Positions 33,818-41,128 of a DNA stretch of 64,000 nucleotides are shown piece after piece. This DNA is from an uncultured Eggerthellaceae bacterium (GTDB taxonomy: Bacteria; Actinomycetota; Coriobacteriia; Coriobacteriales; Eggerthellaceae). How positions within the stretch are numbered: the stretch's first letter is position 1; each line of letters starts with the position of its first letter. Location: assembly GCA_910588435.1 (NCBI GenBank), contig CAJUPL010000002.1:91410-155409 (forward strand), in the 5' to 3' direction. A program made the position numbers and the translations under genes. The notes below the pieces were generated by a model, which saw nothing but the letters and a program-made list of their open reading frames with translations, was not told the origin of the DNA and did no database searches.

Positions 33818-35924
33818 GCGCGGCTGCAGCAGCGGTCATGGCAGCCACAGCTGCTCCAAGCAGCAGCAACGCCACTAGCGTTTGCGAGTCATCCCCAAGC
33901 TGAGGCTCGGCGCTTGGGTCAGAGCCCACTTGAGTTTCAGCCCTGACTGCATCTTCAGTGGGCTTTGCTGAACCGTCAGACGCATCGTCATTCCCGCTTG
34001 CGCCATTCGTGTTGTCAGCGGTGCCAGGGGTCACTGGCGTTATTGGCTGGTCTGGCTTGTCAGGCGTTGGAACCGCTCCAACCTCATACAGGTTCCCAAC
34101 CGCATCCGGTGCGCTCAGCGTGCTCATCTCATACCCAGGTGCAACGTATTCAGAGATGTCAGTTGGATAGGTTCCGCCCTTCAAGAGCACGTGCCCTTCT
34201 TTCCCTGAGCTTCCAGTCTTCAAAGTGAAGAGCTCAGGATCAGGGTCTATCTTATCGTCATCATCAAGCGCGAACAGGTCTCCTTCACCTTGGATGGTGA
34301 CCGTGTCTCCCGCAGCCGTGATGCCGCCATCGGGCGCGAACTGGATGTTGTGTCCATTGAGGTCAAGGGTGATGTTCTCACCCTCCGGGGCTTCCAGCAT
34401 GCCGGTTGCGTTCGAGTCAGCGATCAGCGTGATGGTGGAGCCATCTGTTGCATGCTCAGCTGCGAACGGGAGCGTTGCGTAGCGCGTATCTCCCGTTGCA
34501 GATGATGTGGCCACCCACTGCGTGCCATTGCCAACGACGGTGAAGATGGATGGGTCATTGTTGTAAGCGAACTGATCGGTCAAGGCACCCGACATGTCAG
34601 CAGTTGCTGTGGTGGAGACGTTGTTCTCAACGGTTGCGCCTTCAGGTACGGTTGAGGGCAGCGTTGATGCGCCTTGGTCCTGCAGATTGCCTACTATGCC
34701 AGCAATGAACTGCTTGCCGGAAAGCTCCTTGGCGTGGTTCTCATTCCCGCTGATCACGCCTGCGCTGTACAGAACGCCTGCAATCCCGCCAACGCCAATG
34801 GTGGATGCCGTGGTAACGCTGCCAGTGTTCACGTTGTCAGTGACGGTGATGGGAGCGCTTGCTGCGTAAGCAGGTGCGGCTCCGTCATAGCGAACCCAAC
34901 CTACGATGCCGCCTGTGCCGTATGGGGAGCCAGTGCCAGTGTTGGTGATGTCAGCTGAGTTGGTGCACTTCGATATCCCGCCCAAGCATTTCACCTCGCC
35001 AGCTATGCCACCAACAGAGTAGCTGGTTCCGGTAACAGCGCCCTCGTTCTTGCATCCTGAGATGAAGCCGCAGCAAAGTCCGCAGATCCCGCCCACGTCA
35101 TTCGTGCCGGTGATGGCTCCGGTGTTGATGCAGTCCGTGATGTGCATCTCAGCGCCCTCTTGAGTGTAATAGGCAGCGCCCGCGATGCCTCCGCAGTTCC
35201 CGCTGCCGCCCGTTGACCTCACGCTGGCGGAGTTCTGGCACCCTGAGATGGTGCCGCTCAAGGTCATCTTGCCAACGATGCCGCCGCATCCGCATTCGGC
35301 AAGCAGGCTGCCAGACGTGCTCACGCCTGATATGGTGCCGCCTTGGCTCAAGAAGCCAGCGCAGATGCCTGCAAGCTCGCTTGATGTGCATCTGATGTTC
35401 GCATCCTTGATGACGAGGTCCTTCACGGTGCCACCCATGATGGCCCCGAAGAGCCCGATGGCGTGGTCGTCACCCTTTGACTGGGTGCCAGTTTGCGTGA
35501 TGGCAAGGCCGCTCACGGTGTGGCCGCCTCCATCGAATGTGCCAGAGAACGGCGTGCTGCCTGTGGCAAGGCCGCTACCGGAGCGCACAGACGCTCCGAT
35601 GGGAGTCCATTGGGATCCGCTGATATCCACATCAGAGGCAAGCTTCACGAACTTCCCGGCATAGCTTTCACCTGAGTTCACTGAATCCCGGAAGGCTTCA
35701 AGCTGAGCGGCGGTGTCCACCATGTATGGATCAGCCTCTGTTCCTGTTCCGCTTGCGAAGATGCTCGCGTCTACTGACATCAGTTGGATATCTGAGCTGT
35801 CAGGAGCGTTCGCTGCCTCTTCTCCCCACGCAAGCTGCGTTCGCACCAAGCTGACGAAGATGATCATGATCGTTGCTAAGAAAGCCGCTTGCTTGATCCG
35901 CTTCTTGCTGATGGCCCCATACAT
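33798..35924 (-). CDS. GLUG-repeat surface protein with a degenerate sorting tail
   Basis: 708-aa secreted protein. After a signal helix (about 10-32) the mature part begins with a SGTGTEADPYMV entry motif, usual before GLUG domains, then about eight repeats of the form GGI(A/C)G-x-GxISG(C/N)xN (residues 130-400), giving a beta-helical stalk. A second beta region (about 450-600) contains LDLNGHNI. The tail is Pro/Thr-rich, then EPQLGDDSQ, a hydrophobic helix and RLRSR. The tail resembles a sorting signal in which LPxTG is replaced by PQLGD, so sortase anchoring is doubtful and membrane retention is likelier. AAGGAGG precedes the ATG. Hairpin element copy 2 lies about 155 bp upstream. Confidence 0.78.
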   Translation of the reverse strand: MYGAISKKRIKQAAFLATIMIIFVSLVRTQLAWGEEAANAPDSSDIQLMSVDASIFASGTGTEADPYMVDTAAQLEAFRDSVNSGESYAGKFVKLASDVDISGSQWTPIGASVRSGSGLATGSTPFSGTFDGGGHTVSGLAITQTGTQSKGDDHAIGLFGAIMGGTVKDLVIKDANIRCTSSELAGICAGFLSQGGTISGVSTSGSLLAECGCGGIVGKMTLSGTISGCQNSASVRSTGGSGNCGGIAGAAYYTQEGAEMHITDCINTGAITGTNDVGGICGLCCGFISGCKNEGAVTGTSYSVGGIAGEVKCLGGISKCTNSADITNTGTGSPYGTGGIVGWVRYDGAAPAYAASAPITVTDNVNTGSVTTASTIGVGGIAGVLYSAGVISGNENHAKELSGKQFIAGIVGNLQDQGASTLPSTVPEGATVENNVSTTATADMSGALTDQFAYNNDPSIFTVVGNGTQWVATSSATGDTRYATLPFAAEHATDGSTITLIADSNATGMLEAPEGENITLDLNGHNIQFAPDGGITAAGDTVTIQGEGDLFALDDDDKIDPDPELFTLKTGSSGKEGHVLLKGGTYPTDISEYVAPGYEMSTLSAPDAVGNLYEVGAVPTPDKPDQPITPVTPGTADNTNGASGNDDASDGSAKPTEDAVRAETQVGSDPSAEPQLGDDSQTLVALLLLGAAVAAMTAAAAALRLRSR

Positions 35925-36079
35925 GATTGCCTCCTTGCATCCTCATCTTGCAAGGTAGCCAAACGCGGGGCCGCAAGGTCAGAGCATCTTGCATCTGCAT
36001 TCATCTGCTTTGCCATCCGTAACGCTTCGGACAAGAACAGACCTTCAGGAGCCTCGTCCTTCTTGTGGACGCCCCCCAA

Positions 36080-36316
36080 GAGTGGGCGTCGGCATTGCCG
36101 ACGCAGCTGTGCCCCTCTGTGTGGGCGCTTGCATTGCAAGCGCAGCCGCCTGACAAGGCGGCGTAATGAGGGCGGTAGCCCGAAGCACCCGGATTGCTGG
36201 TCTGCGTCAAGCAAGGTTGCCTGACCAGTTGCTTTGTTCCGGGTGTTCGCAGGCTTGCCGCCTGCGTTACGCATTGCTCATCGCAATGCTGCGTCTCCAA
36301 TGGAGACGCCCACTCT
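36080..36316 (-). repeat. Multi-hairpin structured intergenic element, copy 2
   Basis: Inverted homologue of 25793-26000. Hairpins (plus coordinates): GCGTCGGC-ATT-GCCGACGC at 36086-36104, GCGCTTGC-ATT-GCAAGCGC at 36125-36143, GCCGCCT-GACA-AGGCGGC at 36145-36162, GGGC-GGTA-GCCC at 36170-36181, the CCCGGA/TCCGGG-closed centre 36188-36243, and GCATTGC/GCAATGC and GCGTCTCC/GGAGACGC at 36271-36309. Both ends read AGTGGGCGTC inwards, so this copy is bounded by inverted termini. Relative to the minus-strand surface gene at 35924 it has the same orientation as copy 1 to its gene. The rest of the 35925-36384 gap shows only an A-rich tract (36317-36330). Confidence 0.8.
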
Positions 36317-36384
36317 AAAAAAGAAAAAAGGGAGGGGATGCAGCTGCCTATCGCAAAGAGGGGGGAATCTCCAACGCCAAAGGA

Positions 36385-37608
36385 TCAGTCATCTATGGGG
36401 AATGCATCCCCGATGACATCTTTCGTGAAGCTCTTGAGCTCCCCAACAGGGTCTTCAAGCTCACCCAGTGCTTTATGCATGGATGCCATCTCATCAGTGT
36501 AATCAGCAAGCGGGTATACGCAGAAGGAGCCATCAACGTCTGCGTGATTCACCAGCGGCACCCAGGTGACATCCTCTATCTGCACAGGATCATCAGGCCC
36601 TTCGCGGAAGAAGGTGCAGGAGAGCATGCCCTCTATCTGGTTGTACACATGCTGGTTCTGGTGGTTGGACAGGAAGTTCCCAAGCGAATACGCCACCAGC
36701 GTCTTGTTCCCATCCTTGCCCTCAACCCACTCAAGCGGGCCTATGGTATGCGTGTGAGACCCCAGCACCACATCTACTCCAAGGTCAGCCAATAGCTGCG
36801 CGTAACGCAGCTGGTCAGCATCAGGCTCAGTCTGCTTCTCCGTTCCCCAATGCATGGCGACCAAGACCACATCAGCAGCCGTCTTGGCGCGTTCGACGTC
36901 TTCGGTGATGCGGTCCTCATCTATGATGTTGACCGTATAGGAGGGAAGGTCTCCCGCCGAATAGCCATTCACTCCATATGTGTAGTCAAGGAGCGCGAAC
37001 GTGATGCCGTTCCTCTCTATGAGCGCAAGCTGGCTGGCTTCATCCTTGGACCTAGCAGTGCCCGTGAACTCCACGTCCTTGTCCGCCCAGACTTCACACG
37101 AATGATCCACAGCTCCGTATGATCCCCAGTCGTAGCTATGGTTGGTGGCAGAGCCCACAAGGTCGAAGCCGGCTTCCACTATGGCATCAGCCATCTCGTC
37201 TGTGGTGTTGAAGGCTGGATATCCGTGCGGGCCGATGGAAGAGCCGCCGATATGGGTCTCCTCTTTCATATAGGCAAGGTCAGCGTCTTGGACGCGTTCG
37301 CGAACGCCGTCGAACACGGCGCTGTAGTCATACTCTCCGTCTCCAATGCTGCCAGCCTTGGAATCCGCGAAGCTGCCGATGTCCGCTTCTGGAAGGTTGT
37401 CCCCAACGGCAACGAAGGTGACCACATCTCCCCACAGATGCACGTCCTTGGAGACGTGCTTGATGGGCTCTTCAGTAGAGATGTCTTGCGGGGTGCAGGA
37501 TGAGTTCACGATGGACGCTATCCCGCCGACGATGGCGCATAGGATAGCCAGCGCAATGATGCGGTTGCGCCAGACTTGAGCCCTCGTCACCCTCTTATGG
37601 CCGCCCAC
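36385..37608 (-). CDS. CapA-family (PGA_cap) membrane-anchored phosphoesterase-like protein
   Basis: 407-aa protein with an N-terminal membrane helix (about 14-33, NRIIALAILCAIVGGIASIV), then a calcineurin-like CapA domain outside the membrane. Metal-site residues appear in FVAVGDNLPEAD near 66, GSATNHSYDWG near 152, VLVAMHWGTE near 250 and LGSHTHTIG near 280. CapA proteins take part in poly-gamma-glutamate capsule synthesis, but the rest of a capBC system is absent, so the role may differ. The start is GTG at 37608; an in-frame GTG at 37590 overlaps the stop of the upstream phosphoesterase gene (GTGA) and is an alternative. Confidence 0.8.
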   Translation of the reverse strand: MGGHKRVTRAQVWRNRIIALAILCAIVGGIASIVNSSCTPQDISTEEPIKHVSKDVHLWGDVVTFVAVGDNLPEADIGSFADSKAGSIGDGEYDYSAVFDGVRERVQDADLAYMKEETHIGGSSIGPHGYPAFNTTDEMADAIVEAGFDLVGSATNHSYDWGSYGAVDHSCEVWADKDVEFTGTARSKDEASQLALIERNGITFALLDYTYGVNGYSAGDLPSYTVNIIDEDRITEDVERAKTAADVVLVAMHWGTEKQTEPDADQLRYAQLLADLGVDVVLGSHTHTIGPLEWVEGKDGNKTLVAYSLGNFLSNHQNQHVYNQIEGMLSCTFFREGPDDPVQIEDVTWVPLVNHADVDGSFCVYPLADYTDEMASMHKALGELEDPVGELKSFTKDVIGDAFPIDD

Positions 37609-38114
37609 GTATCCCCGCTCATGATGTCGTGAATGGTGATGCTGTCTATCTTGCCATCGTGCACTTCCGCTATTGCGACGGTCTTCTTGCGCTCAGGCTC
37701 CCTTGATCTCATCACAGCGCCCGGGCAGAGCAGCACGTCATAGCGCTGCATGTCAGACCCGCGCTCCAGCTTAGGGACGTGCGTGTGACCATGCACGGCA
37801 ACTAGGGGAGTGGTCTTCGGCTTCGTCTCCAGGCGATCCCTCAAAGCGCGCGTCAGGTGGCGCGGCTCATGGGCCACGATGAAGCGGACCCCGTCTATGG
37901 TGACATCAGCTACGGGGCCAACAGACGACCCGAAGTCAGCGTAGTCATTGTTGCCCAGCACAGCAGTGACAGGCGCTATGGTCTCAAGCTCCCAGAGGAT
38001 GGGCGCATCGCAGATGTCCCCTGCATGGATGATGCGGTCTGAGCCTTCAAGAGCACGGCAAGCCTCATCTGGAAGCTTGCCGTGAGTGTCAGATATGATG
38101 CCAACTCTCGTCAT
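37587..38114 (-). CDS. YfcE/MJ0936-family metallophosphoesterase
   Basis: 175-aa single-domain phosphodiesterase. The metal-binding motifs are ISDTHGKLP near residue 7, AGDICD near 32, GNNDYADFG near 55 and VHGHTHVPKLE near 109; the arrangement D-x-H, GD, GND and GHTH is complete. Family members hydrolyse simple phosphodiesters; the natural substrate is often unknown. It overlaps the CapA gene by about 20 bp, so they form a two-gene unit, although whether they share a pathway is unclear. Confidence 0.85.
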   Translation of the reverse strand: MTRVGIISDTHGKLPDEACRALEGSDRIIHAGDICDAPILWELETIAPVTAVLGNNDYADFGSSVGPVADVTIDGVRFIVAHEPRHLTRALRDRLETKPKTTPLVAVHGHTHVPKLERGSDMQRYDVLLCPGAVMRSREPERKKTVAIAEVHDGKIDSITIHDIMSGDTWAAIRG

Positions 38115-38183
38115 GATGAAGATGATACATCAGCAAAGCCTATTGGCAGGAGCTGAGAGCAGGCTGCATCATAGGAGCATATG

Positions 38184-38651
38184 TCATGCCCTGTCTGAAG
38201 TGCGGCCGCGGCTCATGGATCTCATGAGCGCTGCATGGAACTCAGAGCGCTTCGCGCAGCCCACCTTCTTGAAGACATGCATGGCGTGATCGCATACTGC
38301 GCGCTTCGTTATGCGCATCTCATCAGATATCTCTTCATACGTCTTCTGCTGGATTATCCCCATTGCCACCGACTCTTGCTTGGCGGTGAGTCCAAGCCTT
38401 GCGAACTCGGCCTTCAGGTCTCTCAGATGCGCTTGCCAATGATCTTCTGCTGATGATGGCTTCCAGGTGGGGATGGAGCAGGCTCTAGGCTTGCGGTCGT
38501 TGCTGCAGCGACACGCGTCGTCCAGCTTCGCGAACATGGCACTCATGAACAGCATGACCACTGTGAAGATCAGCGACTGCTCCAAGAGCGTGCTCTGACG
38601 ATCCGATCCTTGGGCATTTGCGGGTGTGAGCTGTCCATGTTCGCGTTTCAT
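38184..38651 (-). CDS. Membrane-anchored LuxR-type regulator
   Basis: 155-aa protein with one predicted membrane helix near the N-terminus (SLIFTVVMLFMSAMF) and a C-terminal LuxR helix-turn-helix: LTAKQESVAMGIIQ, YEEISDEMRITKRAVCDHAM and HVFKKVGCAKRSEF. A short Cys/Arg-rich stretch between (CRCSNDRKPRACS) could sense metal or redox state. Coriobacteriia often have membrane LuxR proteins with many helices; this one is very short. The ATG at 38651 is preceded by GGGAGGAAGA, which overlaps an in-frame ATG at 38666. It is divergent from the arsenic-type operon, so it could regulate it; that is inference. Confidence 0.7.
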   Translation of the reverse strand: MKREHGQLTPANAQGSDRQSTLLEQSLIFTVVMLFMSAMFAKLDDACRCSNDRKPRACSIPTWKPSSAEDHWQAHLRDLKAEFARLGLTAKQESVAMGIIQQKTYEEISDEMRITKRAVCDHAMHVFKKVGCAKRSEFHAALMRSMSRGRTSDRA

Positions 38652-38803
38652 TCTTCCTCCCATCATTCAGCTGTGTTTTGAATGAAACCTGAGACCATGA
38701 TTCTGCTGAAAAGATAACCAAAACAGTCATATATAACCGAATTGCTACCTTCATGTCTATTATTTGCAACTGACCTGTATCTTTTGCAGCCCTTTCCTAT
38801 ATA

Positions 38804-38860
38804 TGACCAAATAGGTCAATGACACGGCCCCGTGCGCAATGTCATTGACCTTAGAGGTCA
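38804..38860. repeat. 57-bp GGTCA palindromic repeat, single copy
   Basis: All four TGACC/GGTCA half-sites are intact, and the core is CGGCCCCGTGCGCAA. It lies in the 302-bp region between the LuxR gene and the ArsM-like gene, 93 bp before the latter's ATG. The flank TATATAGAGC resembles the other copies. The surrounding sequence is AT-rich with several TATA-like hexamers that could be promoters. Confidence 0.85.
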
Positions 38861-38953
38861 TATATAGAGCATAATTGACTAACAAGTGCCACAAACATAT
38901 AGTGGACATAATCCATTAAAGGACAGAATCCACATACGAAGAAAGGCAAGCTG

Positions 38954-40012
38954 ATGGACTTCCAGGAGTACTACGACCAGATAGCTGAGCTGCAGGGAAG
39001 GGACCCGCAGGCAACAGCCCGCACTCGCGACGCTGAGGGCACTATCCCTGATGAGGCTAGGGACGTCATGTTCAACATCGCGGCTGAGATCAAGAACAAC
39101 TTCCATGAGCTTGGATCTCCCATTCCGCCAGCGCTCGAGGGTTGCACGGTGCTTGACCTGCTCTGCGGCTCTGGGCGGGACACTTACATCGCGGCACAGC
39201 TAGTGGGGCAAAAGGGCAAGGTCATCGGCGTGGAGCCAGTGAAGGCTCGCCTAGGCATAGCGGAGAAGCACCTTGACGCTGAGATCAAGCAGTTCGACTA
39301 CGATGCCCCCAACGTCACCTTCATCCAGGGTGTCCCTGAGGACCTCGTGGACATCCCTGACAACAGCGTGGACGTGGTCATCTCCAACTGCACGTTCAAC
39401 CTCTCTCCAGACAAGGACCGCTACATCAAGGAGGTTCGCCGCGTCCTCAAGCAAGGCGGCGAATTCTACTTCACGGACGTCTTCACAGATAGGCGCATCC
39501 CCAAGGAGCTGGCAGATGACATGAAGCTGCGCGCGCTTCGCCTTGGCGGCGCCATGTACATCAATGACTTCCGCCGCTTGGTGCAGGCGAACGGCTTCCT
39601 TGACCCGCGCTATCTCTTCACGAACAAGACACCCGTGAGCGAAGAGGAACAGGCGCTCTTCCCTGATGTCGCCTTCGCCACCATCACCACGCGCCTGATC
39701 AAGACGGACAAGCAGGAAGACGTCTGCGAATCATACGGTGAGACGGTCACCTACAAGGGCAATCTCAAGGATTACCCGGACTATTTCCTGTTCGACAAGG
39801 ACATCAAGTTCCCAACGGGCAAGGCTTGCACGGTCTGCGGCAACGTGAGCACGCTCGTGTACGACACGCGCTACGCAGACGCATTCGACATGACGGGCAA
39901 CCGCGCGCAGCACATAGGAGATACGCACGGTGATCACATCATCAAGTGCGCGCCGGATTACAATGGTGTGCGTGATGAGGATGACATAGAGGTCCAGGCC
40001 TCTTGCTGCTAA
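38954..40012 (+). CDS. ArsM-like SAM methyltransferase lacking most arsenic-binding Cys
   Basis: 352-aa methyltransferase. The SAM site is VLDLLCGSGRDTYIAA at residues 66-81, with the family's GSPIPPALEGCTVLDL just before. The catalytic-domain cysteine is kept (SNCTFNLSP, C146), but the N-terminal Cys pair, the Cys of the F-x-G-C-GSP position and the Cys of the GECLGG position in the downstream paralogue are replaced (TRDAEG, HELGSP, ALRLGG). The C-terminal domain has KACTVCGN and ends SCC, as in arsenosugar-type ArsM proteins. Arsenite methylation is therefore uncertain. It is first in a three-gene operon (9- and 18-bp gaps), with GAAGAAAGG before the ATG. Confidence 0.75.
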   Translation: MDFQEYYDQIAELQGRDPQATARTRDAEGTIPDEARDVMFNIAAEIKNNFHELGSPIPPALEGCTVLDLLCGSGRDTYIAAQLVGQKGKVIGVEPVKARLGIAEKHLDAEIKQFDYDAPNVTFIQGVPEDLVDIPDNSVDVVISNCTFNLSPDKDRYIKEVRRVLKQGGEFYFTDVFTDRRIPKELADDMKLRALRLGGAMYINDFRRLVQANGFLDPRYLFTNKTPVSEEEQALFPDVAFATITTRLIKTDKQEDVCESYGETVTYKGNLKDYPDYFLFDKDIKFPTGKACTVCGNVSTLVYDTRYADAFDMTGNRAQHIGDTHGDHIIKCAPDYNGVRDEDDIEVQASCC

Positions 40013-40021
40013 GGAGCTGAC

Positions 40022-41110
40022 ATGAGCAAGATCCAGTTCATGGTGGTCAGCGGCTTTCTTGGAGCCGGCAAGACCACCACGATGATCGCGCTTGCGGAGC
40101 ACATGAACAAGGCGTTCGGCGAGACCGCTATCATCGCGAACGACATGGGTGCGAACCTGGTGGACACCAGCCTCACCCAGACATCTGGCTGCACCGTGAC
40201 TGAGATCGCGAACGGATGCATCTGCTATCAGATGGACAACGTGGTGGACCAGCTGCGACGTCTGCGTGACAAGGACGGCGCCGTCTTCGTGATGTCCGAC
40301 ATCCCGGGCTGCGGCGTGGGTGCGCTAGACCACGTGTATCACACGCTTGCGAAGGACCACGCAGATGAGTTCGAACTGGCTCCCTTCACGGTCATCGTTG
40401 ACCCGGAGCGCCTTCGCATGATCATGCCCGAAAAAGCTGACATCAACCTGCCTGAGGAGCTGGTCTATCTCCTGAAGCTGCAGCTTGAAGAGGCGGACCT
40501 TGTGGTCCTCAACAAGTGCGACCTGCTATCAGAGGATGACGTGAGCAGATACGTTGATTTCCTGAAGAGCGCTGTGCCAGACGTGCCCGTGATGTGCATC
40601 TCCGCGCGCGAGAAGACGGGCATCGCGGAGCTTGCAAGCTTCATCACCACGCACCAGACGGCCCTGAAGAATTTCTCCGTTCGCAATGACCATGAGTTCG
40701 AGCAAGCCGAAGCGAAGCTCACGTGGTACAACCGCCGCATGTTCATGAAGACGCTCTCAGGGGACAAGATCGACATGAACACCGTTGTGGATGACCTCAT
40801 CGAGGAGATCCGCATGGGGCTCATTGAGCGCAAGCGCAACGTGCCGCACCTGAAGACGTTCGCCACATCCGGCAACGGGGACTTCAACAAGGCGTCTTTG
40901 ATCGGCGTTGACTATGACATCGAATACGAGCAGCAGTTCCTGCGTGATCACAAGAACATGAGGATGATCATCAACGCGCGCGCAGTGTGCGAAAGCCGCG
41001 TGCTGGCGCGGATAGTGGACGACGCCACCGATGAGATCTGTGACAGGTACGGCCTTGACTGCCAGGTGTTCTTCACCGAATGCTTCGGCATGGCTGACGA
41101 GGGAAGGTAG
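40022..41110 (+). CDS. CobW/P47K-family (COG0523-like) GTPase
   Basis: 362-aa G3E-class GTPase. The P-loop is GFLGAGKTT at 11-19, the metal motif normally CxCC is NGCICYQ (C66-x-C68 followed by Tyr), a switch region reads SDIPGCGVGALD, and the specificity loop is NKCD near 163. Family members insert zinc, cobalt, nickel or corrinoids into target enzymes or regulate their activity. The place between two ArsM-type genes suggests service to one of them or to the radical SAM partner, a role I cannot confirm. AAGGAGCTGAC precedes the ATG. Confidence 0.8.
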   Translation: MSKIQFMVVSGFLGAGKTTTMIALAEHMNKAFGETAIIANDMGANLVDTSLTQTSGCTVTEIANGCICYQMDNVVDQLRRLRDKDGAVFVMSDIPGCGVGALDHVYHTLAKDHADEFELAPFTVIVDPERLRMIMPEKADINLPEELVYLLKLQLEEADLVVLNKCDLLSEDDVSRYVDFLKSAVPDVPVMCISAREKTGIAELASFITTHQTALKNFSVRNDHEFEQAEAKLTWYNRRMFMKTLSGDKIDMNTVVDDLIEEIRMGLIERKRNVPHLKTFATSGNGDFNKASLIGVDYDIEYEQQFLRDHKNMRMIINARAVCESRVLARIVDDATDEICDRYGLDCQVFFTECFGMADEGR

Positions 41111-41128
41111 CGCGCCTTGGGAAGCACC

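Noticed and set aside
36385..37608. Poly-gamma-glutamate capsule operon
   Set aside because: Only the CapA-like gene is found; no capB or capC homologue is adjacent.
38804..38860. GGTCA repeat as a plain promoter (TTGACC as -35 box)
   Set aside because: No -10 hexamer lies at a consistent, suitable distance in the other copies, so the TTGAC match is probably incidental to the palindrome.
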